This document shows, piece after piece, positions 1-6,274 of a stretch of DNA of 7,016 bases (position 1 is the stretch's first letter; every line of letters begins with the position of its first letter). Origin of the DNA: an uncultured Mucilaginibacter sp. (lineage in GTDB: Bacteria > Bacteroidota > Bacteroidia > Sphingobacteriales > Sphingobacteriaceae); assembly GCA_903885865.1 (NCBI GenBank), contig CAISKH010000077.1, positions 1 through 7,016 of the forward strand, in the 5' to 3' direction. The notes under the pieces were generated by a model that had not been told where the DNA came from, did no database searches, and worked only from the letters and a program-made list of their open reading frames with translations. The translations under genes and the position numbers were made by a program.

Positions 1-384
1 ATCCTGATAGCGTCAGCAAAACAAGCCGGCGTAAAAAATATTGTGGTAACCCATGTCCTTTTACAAAACGCAAATATTGATCAAATGAAACAAATGGCCG
101 CTATGGGCGCCATTATGGAGTGCTGTTTTCAACCCGGCGGGCTGGCCGGAGCGCCGGTTAACGGCCCAACATCGGTAGCTGCCTGCGCGCGGGCTGTTAA
201 GACTGTGGGCGCCGAACATTTCATAATTGATTCAGACCTCGGCCAAAAAGGCAATCCGCTGCATCCCGATGGATTGCGGGCGTTTATAGCCGCGCTTAAA
301 GCCAACGGATTAAGCGAGCGTGAGATAGACCTTATGGCACGAAAAAACCCTGCAAAACTGTTGGGCCTTGATGCTGGCAAATAA
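1..384 (+). CDS. Amidohydrolase-like protein (DUF6282 type), C-terminal part
   Basis: The reading frame is open from base 1, so the gene starts outside the window; 127 codons and a TAA stop are visible. The fragment looks like the second half of a metal-dependent TIM-barrel hydrolase. VVTH at residues 15-18 ends a predicted strand with a His, as in metal-binding positions of the amidohydrolase superfamily. Near residues 77-81 is a strand ending in DSDLG, followed by NPLHPDGL, a helix, and the C-terminal sequence NPAKLLGLD, which is typical of this superfamily. The combination of DSDLGQ, HPDGL and the NPAKLLGLD tail resembles proteins annotated DUF6282, whose substrate is unknown to me. The metal site cannot be completed because the N-terminal ligands are missing. 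Superfamily membership is fairly secure; the exact family is recalled from pattern and less certain. The GTG at 43 is an internal valine codon, not a start. Confidence 0.75.
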   Translation: MLIASAKQAGVKNIVVTHVLLQNANIDQMKQMAAMGAIMECCFQPGGLAGAPVNGPTSVAACARAVKTVGAEHFIIDSDLGQKGNPLHPDGLRAFIAALKANGLSEREIDLMARKNPAKLLGLDAGK

Positions 385-453
385 GAATATTCCGAACCTA
401 TCATTGCCTCTATCTTGTTTATCAGACTTTTTTACTCAACCCATAGGGCCGCC

Positions 454-472
454 CAGGTAACCTGTATTTTTT
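454..472 (+). terminator. Weak candidate Rho-independent terminator
   Basis: A short GC-rich hairpin (CAGG, loop TAA, CCTG at 454-464) is followed by TATTTTTT. It lies about 70 bases after the stop of the hydrolase gene on the same strand. The stem has only four pairs, so it is a weak terminator at best. No better one is visible between 385 and 613. Confidence 0.3.
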
Positions 473-496
473 AATAAGTGCTATACCTTCCATTAA

Positions 497-507
497 TTGA
501 TAATCAA
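497..507. promoter_or_regulatory. Palindrome TTGAT-A-ATCAA upstream of the peroxidase
   Basis: Five-base arms TTGAT and ATCAA flank a single base. The arms equal FNR half-sites, but the spacing is 1 rather than the 4 required for an FNR box, so it is not a normal Crp/Fnr operator. It sits about 107 bases before the peroxidase start, next to another set of inverted repeats. It could be an operator for a different regulator or a chance palindrome in AT-rich DNA. Confidence 0.25.
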
Positions 508-513
508 AGCATA

Positions 514-555
514 TTGTATTATTCGTCGATACAAAAAATGTATTTACCGATACAA
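514..555. promoter_or_regulatory. Paired TGTAT/ATACA inverted repeats
   Basis: Two inverted repeats follow one another: TTGTAT (514-519) with ATACAA (529-534), then TGTAT (539-543) with ATACA (550-554). The octamer CGATACAA occurs at 527-534 and again at 548-555, exactly 21 bases apart, or two helical turns, as expected for a protein binding the same face of DNA twice. The block lies 60-100 bases before the peroxidase start and may be its operator. No clear TAnnTTTG box was found between here and the start codon, so the promoter itself is unplaced. The regulatory role is inference. Confidence 0.35.
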
Positions 556-613
556 CCTGTTTTAAAGTATAAAGTATCCTAACCTTTAGTGTACTATTTA
601 AAACCTAAGTATC

Positions 614-1876
614 ATGACCGGGAAAAACCCTTTAAAAATGCCTGTATTTGATACAGTATTTTTGCCTGCTCCTCTACGTTCATTAACGTTGCTTTTAGCA
701 TTTATAATAACTGTTTTTATGCTTTGCATTACTGTCAGCTGCAAAAAAACAGTAACTACTACTACAGTAAATACAAAAAATTATCCGGCTGTTCAGGCTG
801 CTTTTGGGAGCAATATCGATTTAAACAGCCTTGAAAATTATGCTGCCCAACCCATCCCCAACTATATCACCAGGGATAATTCGGGCGCCGATCCGATAAC
901 CAATGCCGGTGCCACATTAGGCAGGGTTTTGTTTTATGATAAGAATTTGTCGGTAAGCAATACCATTGCCTGCGCCAGTTGTCATAAGCAATCTATGGCC
1001 TTTGGCGACAGCTTAATACAAAGCCATGGGGTAAACGGGCTTACCACTCGCCATGCCATGCGGCTGGTAAATGCCCGCTTCGCGCAGGAGGTAAGGTTTT
1101 TTTGGGACAAACGTGCCGCTACGCTCGAAGATCAAACTACTCAGCCTATACAGAACCATAACGAGATGGGCTATAGTGGCCTAAACGGCGACCCGGATAT
1201 TAACGCCATGATAGCTAAAATACAGGCCATTGGCTATTATAAAGAGCTGTTTACATTTGTATATGGCGATGCCACCATCACCCAAACCCGTTTACAAAAC
1301 GCGCTGGCCCAATTTATCAGGAGCATACAATCATTCGATTCGAAATATGATACCGGCATGGCCTCAGTAAATAATATAAATGCCAGTTTCCCCAATTTTA
1401 CTACGCAGGAAAATTTGGGTAAACAACTCTTTATAGCTCCGCCGTCGCCTCCGGGGGCCGCACTTGTTAACGGGGCAGGATGCCAGGCCTGCCATCGCTC
1501 GCCCGAATTTGACATTAACCCAACATCGAAAAACAATGGTATTATTGGCGTTGCCGGTAATCCGTTGTTAACTGACTTAATTAGTACCAATCCGCCATCT
1601 CTCAGGAACCTGCTTGATCCAAACGGCAAAGTAAACGGGCTTTATATGCATGACGGCAGTTTAACTAACCTGCAGGCTGTAATTAACCATTATAACCTGA
1701 TAACCGTAAGCGCCGCCAACACTAACCTTGACCCTAAACTTTTGCCGGGCGGGCAGCCTCAGAATTTAAGGTTAAACCAAACACAAAAAAATGCTATCGC
1801 GGCATTTTTAGCCACCCTGAGTGGGAAAGATGTGTATACCAATAAAAAATGGTCGTCACCCTTTATAAACTTTTAA
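614..1876 (+). CDS. Di-heme cytochrome c peroxidase, predicted lipoprotein
   Basis: A 420-residue member of the bacterial di-heme peroxidase (CcpA/MauG) family, which reduces hydrogen peroxide to water with electrons from small cytochromes in the periplasm. Two heme c sites are visible: CASCH at 121-125 and CQACH at 291-295. Other family marks are FFWDKRAATLEDQ (163-175), the NEMG region (184-187) and YMHDGSL (345-351). Met346 in that last motif is the expected axial ligand of the electron-transfer heme in true peroxidases, whereas MauG uses Tyr, so a peroxidase is favoured. The N-terminus has a hydrophobic stretch (about 23-41) followed by VSC-KK, with Cys43 as the likely lipidated residue. 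The -3 position is Thr, so the lipobox is imperfect. The start could be ATG 614 or ATG 638 (residue 9); both keep the signal. The gene appears monocistronic and ends 44 bases before a convergent small gene. The physiological substrate is inferred from the family. Confidence 0.92.
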   Translation: MTGKNPLKMPVFDTVFLPAPLRSLTLLLAFIITVFMLCITVSCKKTVTTTTVNTKNYPAVQAAFGSNIDLNSLENYAAQPIPNYITRDNSGADPITNAGATLGRVLFYDKNLSVSNTIACASCHKQSMAFGDSLIQSHGVNGLTTRHAMRLVNARFAQEVRFFWDKRAATLEDQTTQPIQNHNEMGYSGLNGDPDINAMIAKIQAIGYYKELFTFVYGDATITQTRLQNALAQFIRSIQSFDSKYDTGMASVNNINASFPNFTTQENLGKQLFIAPPSPPGAALVNGAGCQACHRSPEFDINPTSKNNGIIGVAGNPLLTDLISTNPPSLRNLLDPNGKVNGLYMHDGSLTNLQAVINHYNLITVSAANTNLDPKLLPGGQPQNLRLNQTQKNAIAAFLATLSGKDVYTNKKWSSPFINF

Positions 1877-1920
1877 AATTGTGCAGGCTTTTATTTTAGT
1901 TAATACTCAGTGGTAATTTC

Positions 1921-2127
1921 TTAATGATCGGATAAACTGGTGCGGTTAATTCTTTCAAGATTTCCGTTTTCATTAATGGCATATCTCGCATTTGTAGTAT
2001 CGGTATCTATCCTGAATTTTATGATTGTTTTGATTTTCGAATCGTCAGTTGCCTGGGTTTTAGGGGCGCCTAACGGTATTATAATTCCTCCTAATAATAA
2101 CACAGCCTTTATAGTAATGAATAACAT
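1921..2127 (-). CDS. Small membrane protein, short paralog (68 aa)
   Basis: Unrecognised 68-residue protein. Residues 1-19 form one hydrophobic helix ending in IIIPL, then comes a polar linker rich in Lys, Asp and Thr (about 22-47), then a tail containing YAINENG, LERI and SLSDH (49-68). It is clearly paralogous to the gene at 2384-2575. Starting at this ATG, residues 1-23 of the two align without gaps, with identical VLLL, IIIPL and PK, and 14 of 20 tail positions are identical. The linkers differ in length and sequence. This conservation is why the minus-strand frame is preferred over an overlapping plus-strand frame of similar length. No Shine-Dalgarno sequence is seen; a TAAATTTA box (one base off the Bacteroidota -7 consensus) lies 12 bases before the ATG. 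A single-pass membrane protein with a conserved soluble tail is the most that can be said. Function unknown. Confidence 0.65.
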   Translation of the reverse strand: MLFITIKAVLLLGGIIIPLGAPKTQATDDSKIKTIIKFRIDTDTTNARYAINENGNLERINRTSLSDH

Positions 2128-2160
2128 CTTAGTAATTTTTAAATTTATATAGATGTTTAT

Positions 2161-2179
2161 CCAAAAAGAGTGCCGAAAA
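2161..2179 (-). repeat. Conserved 19-base block upstream of short paralog, copy 1
   Basis: Read on the minus strand, this block matches the one at 2607-2625 at 18 of 19 positions (TTTTCGGCA, then C or T, then TCTTTTTGG). It lies 33 bases before the ATG of the short paralog. Here the frame corresponding to a possible N-terminal extension hits a stop directly after the block, and two extra bases before the ATG shift the frame, so at this copy it is non-coding. Confidence 0.6.
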
Positions 2180-2262
2180 TATACACTTTAATCCAATGCC
2201 TTGTTTAAGCCCTATAAATGACATTTGAGGTACTTTTTGCCCTTAAGCCACCATCTAAATTG

Positions 2263-2289
2263 ATACTATACTTATAAACTGAATAGTAT
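2263..2289. repeat. Inverted repeat ATACTAT / ATAGTAT between the small paralogs
   Basis: Perfect seven-base arms at 2263-2269 and 2283-2289 are separated by 13 bases. The stem contains mostly A-T pairs and has no adjacent T-run, so it does not look like a terminator. The rest of 2180-2383 is AT-rich and shows nothing else I can name. A binding site or chance are both possible. Confidence 0.3.
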
Positions 2290-2383
2290 TACAGAAATTT
2301 ATTGGCAAATAAAAGACACTCAGTATTTTGTAAGGTGTATTTTATTAATGGAACAAGCACCCCGCCCCGATATTTTCCGGCAA

Positions 2384-2575
2384 TTATTCATGGTCGGATA
2401 AACTGGCGCGGTGAATTTTCTCAAGCGAGCCATCCTCATTAACCGCGTAGTTTGACTTTTTAGTCTCTTCAACTACGCTGGGTTTTGAACTTTTCTTTTT
2501 CGGAGGTTTTGGGCCTTGTAAAGGTATTATAATTACAGCTAATAATAATACAACCTCTATTATGATAAGCCACAT
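2384..2575 (-). CDS. Small membrane protein, long-tailed paralog (63 aa from ATG)
   Basis: Unrecognised small protein, paralogous to the one at 1921-2127. From the ATG at 2575 it has a hydrophobic helix (MWLIIIEVVLLLAVIIIPL, 1-19), a basic Pro/Lys/Ser-rich linker (20-41) and a conserved tail with YAVNEDG, LEKI and SLSDHE (43-63). The basic residues follow the helix directly, and with a nearly uncharged N-terminus they suggest the tail stays in the cytoplasm (positive-inside rule; inference). The frame stays open upstream to a TTG at 2653, which would give 89 residues with an extra hydrophobic N-terminus resembling a signal peptide. I prefer the ATG because the paralog starts at exactly the aligned position and cannot be extended. 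The gene follows the kelch gene on the same strand after a 229-base gap containing two inverted repeats, so it is probably transcribed on its own. Function unknown. Confidence 0.65.
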   Translation of the reverse strand: MWLIIIEVVLLLAVIIIPLQGPKPPKKKSSKPSVVEETKKSNYAVNEDGSLEKIHRASLSDHE

Positions 2576-2606
2576 ATCATTATTTTTTTGATCCGCGTCG
2601 CTATTA

Positions 2607-2625
2607 CCAAAAAGAATGCCGAAAA
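2607..2625 (-). repeat. Conserved 19-base block upstream of the second paralog, copy 2
   Basis: This is the partner of the block at 2161-2179, with one mismatch. It lies 31 bases before the ATG at 2575, nearly the same place as in the other copy. Here it is in frame with the gene and would encode FGILFG if translation began at the TTG at 2653. It is either a remnant of an ancestral signal-peptide region or a shared promoter/5' leader element. Confidence 0.6.
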
Positions 2626-2718
2626 CAAATGTGCAGGCAAAAACGTGCTTCAACGCTTAAGATGGGTGTTTTTACAATTTTGACCCCTTTTTTAATATTC
2701 TCAAAATGAGAGCTTTTT

Positions 2719-2753
2719 TTCAATTTGATAGTTGTTTCCGTCGGTAAATTGAA
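2719..2753. repeat. Inverted repeat TTCAATTT / AAATTGAA
   Basis: Perfect eight-base arms at 2719-2726 and 2746-2753 enclose 19 bases. It lies between the kelch stop and the small paralog start on the minus strand. On that strand it is followed by an A-run, not a T-run, so an intrinsic terminator is unlikely. It may be an operator for the downstream small gene or a 3' structure of the kelch mRNA. Confidence 0.3.
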
Positions 2754-2778
2754 TTATAAGTGTATAAGCAGGGCATTT

Positions 2779-2794
2779 TAGCAAGCCTTTGCTA
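2779..2794 (-). repeat. Compact hairpin just after the kelch gene
   Basis: TAGCAA and TTGCTA form a perfect six-pair stem with a four-base loop, beginning 10 bases after the kelch stop codon on the minus strand. It lacks the U-tract of an intrinsic terminator on the kelch strand. Its position suits a 3'-end structure that stabilises the mRNA or assists termination. Confidence 0.35.
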
Positions 2795-2804
2795 CAACAT
2801 AAAT

Positions 2805-3788
2805 TTACTTGTCACTAAAACACTCGATTGAGTTTAACAACGGTGAGCCGCCACTGTTGCCTACACCTGCGGTGGTATATATCTTTTTATCAAAATAAAT
2901 GGCCCCCGTAGCATGCCTGCCTGCAACAAGCGGGGGCAGCTTTGTAAATTCGCCGGTTTTAACATTATAGGCTTCCACTTCATTATGTGATATTTTTTGC
3001 GCTGTGCTTTCCCCGGCAATAACAAGTATTTCGTTTTTTACAACTACCAGGGCATTTCCCGCACGTAGCGTAGGCAGTTTAGCATTGGTTGTAGTCCATT
3101 GGCCGGTTTTAAAATCATAAACATCAACCTGGGCAATGGTATTATTCAGCAGCTTTTTTTCCATCGCGTTTGATTGTACACCTGCTATGCAATATAACTT
3201 ATTACCAACAACCGCTGCCCTGAAATGGTCGCGCGCCATTGGCGCGTCGGGCAATTGTTTCCATTGACCGGTTTTCGGATCGTATTCATCAAACCAGGAA
3301 ACGTTTCCTGTCCAGTGCCCGTCCAGTATACCGCAAACCAGATAAAATTTATTTTTATAAACCACCACGCCGCCCGAACCGCGCTGCCGCTCTTTAGGGA
3401 TCTCTGCTCCTATTCGCCAGCTATCGGCTGCGGGGTTATAGATATAAATGTTCGCCACTGGTTTTTCATGCGGAAAACCGCCTGTCATGGCGCCGCAAAT
3501 GTAAATTTCATCTTTATATACAATGGCTTGAAAATGGTTCAGTTCAATCGGCGGCTTTGCAGCACTCGTCCACGCAGATGTTGCCGGGTCAAACTCATTT
3601 ACATTTTTTAACCCGCGCCCGCCCACCAGGTAAAATTTTCCCTTTACATTAACAAAATCACATTCCTCCCTGGGTATAAATGCGCCGTTTGTGTTAAGTA
3701 TTTTCCAGGCATATCCTTTAAATTGTGCGTGGGCGGCACCTGTAAACAATAAAACTACAGTTAAAATAAGCAGGCTGATCTTTTTCAT
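2805..3788 (-). CDS. Secreted six-bladed kelch-repeat propeller protein
   Basis: A 327-residue exported protein. It starts MKKISLLILTVVLLFTGAAHA, a classic signal peptide with likely cleavage after Ala21 and no lipobox. The rest is built of kelch repeats: each shows a hydrophobic strand with a Gly-rich turn (GGRG at 56-59, ICGAMTGG at 97-104, VCGILDG, IAGVQS, IAGEST, TAGVGN), then a Y/F-x-P/V-x-T-x-x-W/F strand. The closing aromatics are W73, W124, W176, W231 and F281. The sixth blade (about 292-327) lacks its own Trp, and the N-terminal strand with W28 probably completes it, giving a closed six-bladed propeller. An in-frame ATG at 3845 would add 19 residues before the signal peptide, but it lies within the promoter, so 3788 is chosen. 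No catalytic residues or extra domain are evident; a binding or scaffold role in the periplasm or outside the cell is likely. Binding partner unknown. Confidence 0.88.
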   Translation of the reverse strand: MKKISLLILTVVLLFTGAAHAQFKGYAWKILNTNGAFIPREECDFVNVKGKFYLVGGRGLKNVNEFDPATSAWTSAAKPPIELNHFQAIVYKDEIYICGAMTGGFPHEKPVANIYIYNPAADSWRIGAEIPKERQRGSGGVVVYKNKFYLVCGILDGHWTGNVSWFDEYDPKTGQWKQLPDAPMARDHFRAAVVGNKLYCIAGVQSNAMEKKLLNNTIAQVDVYDFKTGQWTTTNAKLPTLRAGNALVVVKNEILVIAGESTAQKISHNEVEAYNVKTGEFTKLPPLVAGRHATGAIYFDKKIYTTAGVGNSGGSPLLNSIECFSDK

Positions 3789-3814
3789 AATTAAGGTTTT
3801 GATGAACGAACCGC

Positions 3815-3846
3815 TAAAGGTAGCAGAATAAACAGGTTCATTCAAA
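3815..3846 (-). promoter_or_regulatory. Bacteroidota-type promoter of the kelch gene
   Basis: On the minus strand, TTTG (3846-3843) is followed after exactly 20 bases by TACCTTTA (3822-3815). The Bacteroidota consensus is TTTG, about 19 bases, TAnnTTTG, so 11 of the 12 possible key positions or near that agree, the miss being the final G. Transcription would begin near 3810, leaving a leader of about 20 bases before ATG 3788. It lies in the 89-base gap after the SulP stop, so the kelch gene can be expressed separately from the operon. Confidence 0.55.
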
Positions 3847-3877
3847 GAGGATAACGCGGACGAAACGGATAAGTTCC

Positions 3878-5545
3878 TTATTTCTTGGTTCCTGGTTGCC
3901 GCGAAAGAATTTCTTTTGTTCTTTTCAGGGCGTTTTCAAATGTGAGGGTAACGTTTGCTTTACCTATTTTAAACAATAAGCGCGATTTTTTTAATTCGTT
4001 CCTCACCTGTACGTTCACTACTTCGGAAAGGATAAGTTTACTACCCTTTCTTTTTATTTCGTCGTTTACTTCTTTCAGTATCCTGATACCTGTAGCATCA
4101 ATCACCGGTACGTTCTTCATCCTGATAATGAGTATGGCGGCCGGCTCTTCAATTATTTTCATAGTATCCCTGAATTTATAGGCCGCGCCAAAGAATAATG
4201 GGCCGTTTATTTCAAAAACGTCAACACCTTCGGGTAATTCGTATAACGGGAGTGAATCCTCAGACGAATCGTCCGCCTGGAAAACAGATTGCTGTACCGA
4301 ACTTGTTTGCATCATTTTTCGCATAAACATAAAGGCGGCCAGGATCATTCCTATTTCAATAGCGACGGTAAGGTCTACTAAAACGGTCAGCAGGAAAGTC
4401 ATAAGTAAAACAGCCGCGTCGCTTCTTGAACCTTTAATTATAGCTATGAAATTTTCTGCTTCGCTCATGTTCCAGGCCACAACAACCAATATGCCGGCTA
4501 ATGCGGCCATAGGTATCAGTGCCGCCCATTTACCCACAAACAACATAATTATCAGCAGTATAAACGCGTGAATGATGCCTGCAACAGGCGTCCTTCCCCC
4601 ATTTTTTACATTGGTTGCCGTACGGGCGATGGCCCCTGTTGCAGGGATGCCTCCGAAAACAGACGAGCAGATATTGGCAACACCCTGCGCTATTAACTCG
4701 GTATTTGAGCGATGGTTCCCTCCAGTCATGCCATCGGCCACCACAGCTGATAGCAGCGATTCAATACTTCCCAGCAACGCAATAGTAAACGCGGGCCTGA
4801 TCAACTGTTGAAAGGTGGCGAGACTTACTGCTGGTATAACAGGGCGAGGTAACGACGAAGCTATGGCCCCAAAGCGGCTGCCAATAGTTTCTACGGGAAG
4901 ATGGAAGAACCGGACCGCAAGTGTGGTAACTACAATTGCTATTAGTGACCCGGGTACTTTATGGGTGATTTTCGACCAAAATAAGGTTACAAGCAATGTA
5001 AACAAACCTATACCTGCAGCGTAAATACTCACGGACGATACATGGTCGCCATAACTAACCCATTTACTGATGAAATCAGCCGGGACGCTTCCCATTTTTA
5101 ATCCAAAAAAATCTTTTACTTGCGATGAAAATATAATTACGGCAATACCTGTAGTAAAACCTACGATAAGCGGATATGGAATAAACTTAATTACGTTCCC
5201 CAATTTGGCAATACCCATAACAATGAGCAATATGCCTGCCATAAATGTGGCTACTATTAAGCCGTTTACCCCAAATTGCTGTACAATTCCGTACACCACA
5301 ACTATAAAGGCGCCTGTTGGGCCACCGATCTGGACGCGGCTGCCCCCTAATGCAGATATGATAAACCCGGCAATGATGGCCGTAAAAAGCCCTTTTTCGG
5401 GAGATACGCCCGAAGCGATAGCAAAGGCTATTGCCAAAGGTAAAGCCACAATGCCCACAATAATACCGGCAACGGCATCTTTATAAAATTGCGCCCTGGT
5501 ATAATTCTTTAGCGTATCGATAATTTTTGGCCTGAACAGGTGCAT
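3878..5545 (-). CDS. SulP-family anion transporter with STAS domain
   Basis: A 555-residue inner-membrane transporter of the SulP/SLC26 family, which moves anions such as sulfate, bicarbonate or dicarboxylates. Hydrophobic segments run from about residue 23 to 405, consistent with the usual 12-14 helices. SulP marks include PLAIAFAIASGVSPEKGLFTA (about 36-56), GGPTGAF (74-80) and the stretch GSIESLLSAVVADGMTG (259-275), then GGIPATGAIARTATN (298-312). Glu262 occupies the position of the substrate-site acidic residue known in BicA (Asp258). Residues about 435-548 form a C-terminal cytoplasmic STAS domain. Where anti-sigma antagonists have Asp-Ser-Ser-Gly, this has Asp-Ala-Thr-Gly (483-486), leaving only Thr485 as a possible phospho-acceptor. 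The start is ATG 5545, 4 bases after the methyltransferase stop, implying one operon and translational coupling. Substrate cannot be read from sequence; no adjacent carbonic anhydrase or sulfur genes point to one. Confidence 0.92.
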   Translation of the reverse strand: MHLFRPKIIDTLKNYTRAQFYKDAVAGIIVGIVALPLAIAFAIASGVSPEKGLFTAIIAGFIISALGGSRVQIGGPTGAFIVVVYGIVQQFGVNGLIVATFMAGILLIVMGIAKLGNVIKFIPYPLIVGFTTGIAVIIFSSQVKDFFGLKMGSVPADFISKWVSYGDHVSSVSIYAAGIGLFTLLVTLFWSKITHKVPGSLIAIVVTTLAVRFFHLPVETIGSRFGAIASSLPRPVIPAVSLATFQQLIRPAFTIALLGSIESLLSAVVADGMTGGNHRSNTELIAQGVANICSSVFGGIPATGAIARTATNVKNGGRTPVAGIIHAFILLIIMLFVGKWAALIPMAALAGILVVVAWNMSEAENFIAIIKGSRSDAAVLLMTFLLTVLVDLTVAIEIGMILAAFMFMRKMMQTSSVQQSVFQADDSSEDSLPLYELPEGVDVFEINGPLFFGAAYKFRDTMKIIEEPAAILIIRMKNVPVIDATGIRILKEVNDEIKRKGSKLILSEVVNVQVRNELKKSRLLFKIGKANVTLTFENALKRTKEILSRQPGTKK

Positions 5546-5549
5546 CTCG

Positions 5550-6218
5550 CTATCTTTTAATCCACATTTTTAATAGGGTATCATACGAAACATCAACGAG
5601 GCAATAACCAGGCGGTATCTCATCTTCGGTACTGTGAAAGGTAACAAGGCGAGTGCCCGAAGGTTTCTCATTAAGCGCGGAAAACAGGTATTGCGTATAA
5701 TAAGTGTATAAGCTAAAGGAAGTTTCTATAGTGTCGTCTATACGGTTATCGGGGTCAAGGTTTTCATAAAATGAATTATAAAAATAAAAATGGTCAAACT
5801 CTTTAAAGTTTACGCGGGTAAGGTTGCCATGTGTAAACCAGGCATTATTTAGCCGCGTATACCTTTTGGCCTCCTCCGCAAAATAAACCAGTTCATGTCG
5901 TTGCTCAATGCCATGAAAAAATGTCTCCGGGTAATAATGGGCGGCTGTCAAACAAAATTTGCCTACACCGCTGCCTATATCCAGTACCCTGGCATTGGGT
6001 TCGGCCAAAAACGCCGCAGCTTTACGGGCAACCGCCAGCGGTGTAAATTGCTTATACGACATTAATTGAAAGTGTTCCGGGTAAATCCAGTCAAAGGCGG
6101 CATCATTATGAAATAAGGCTGTGCCTGTATCTTTTTGTTTTATAGGAGACAGTAACTGCCTGCGGAGACGCGTATCAGCATCAGGAGGGAAATCTGAATA
6201 GGGGTATACTTTGATCAT
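5550..6218 (-). CDS. Class I SAM-dependent methyltransferase
   Basis: A 222-residue protein with a Rossmann-type methyltransferase core. Motif I is VLDIGSGVGKF (78-88). The second strand ends in HGIEQR with Glu105, the expected ligand of the SAM ribose. The fourth-strand region is DHFYFYNSFYEN (142-153). The sequence GSGVGKF...A...GIE resembles the Dot1-like branch, but that is a weak impression, and the substrate is unknown. An N-terminal region of about 65 residues precedes the core. The start was placed at ATG 6218 rather than the in-frame ATG at 6269 (17 residues longer) because a TAAATTTG -7-like box sits at 6229-6222, between them, and because the residues gained look unstructured. If the longer form is real, that box is not the promoter. 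The gene is first in an apparent operon with the SulP transporter and divergent from a Crp/Fnr regulator. Confidence 0.82.
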   Translation of the reverse strand: MIKVYPYSDFPPDADTRLRRQLLSPIKQKDTGTALFHNDAAFDWIYPEHFQLMSYKQFTPLAVARKAAAFLAEPNARVLDIGSGVGKFCLTAAHYYPETFFHGIEQRHELVYFAEEAKRYTRLNNAWFTHGNLTRVNFKEFDHFYFYNSFYENLDPDNRIDDTIETSFSLYTYYTQYLFSALNEKPSGTRLVTFHSTEDEIPPGYCLVDVSYDTLLKMWIKR

Positions 6219-6221
6219 CTG

Positions 6222-6229
6222 CAAATTTA
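6222..6229 (-). promoter_or_regulatory. Candidate -7 box of the methyltransferase-SulP operon
   Basis: TAAATTTG on the minus strand matches the Bacteroidota -7 consensus TAnnTTTG fully. It ends 3 bases before the ATG at 6218, so the mRNA would be leaderless. No TTG or TTTG is found 17-23 bases further upstream, so the promoter would be weak alone and might need an activator. Confidence 0.4.
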
Positions 6230-6274
6230 TTACCAAAAGCGCCCCGGTTTTATGGTAAGAAATCAGCACGAAAA

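Noticed and set aside
129..404. Minus-strand open frame of 91 codons opposite the hydrolase gene
   Set aside because: It lies antisense to a clearly conserved coding frame and its protein resembles nothing; it reflects codon bias of the real gene.
572..613. Repeated AAGTATC (572-578 and 607-613) before the peroxidase start
   Set aside because: The 35-base spacing fits no helical phase, and the motif is short in AT-rich DNA.
1940..2152. Plus-strand open frame of 70 codons with a hydrophobic product
   Set aside because: It overlaps the minus-strand small gene almost entirely. Conservation with the paralog at 2384-2575 follows the minus-strand frame, so this is a shadow.
2699..2720. Terminator-like hairpin TCTCA-AAA-TGAGA followed by GC and seven T on the plus strand
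   Set aside because: No plus-strand gene ends nearby (the closest ends at 1876), the stem has only five pairs, and it points the wrong way for the kelch transcript.
3849..3873. Direct repeat GGATAA at 3849-3854 and 3867-3872 just upstream of the kelch promoter
   Set aside because: A six-base repeat 18 bases apart, partly next to the SulP stop codon, is easily due to chance and has no supporting symmetry.
5070..5486. Plus-strand open frame of 138 codons, and similar ones at 3885-4181, 4572-4811 and 4815-5024
   Set aside because: All are antisense to the SulP gene, whose family motifs run continuously through these regions.
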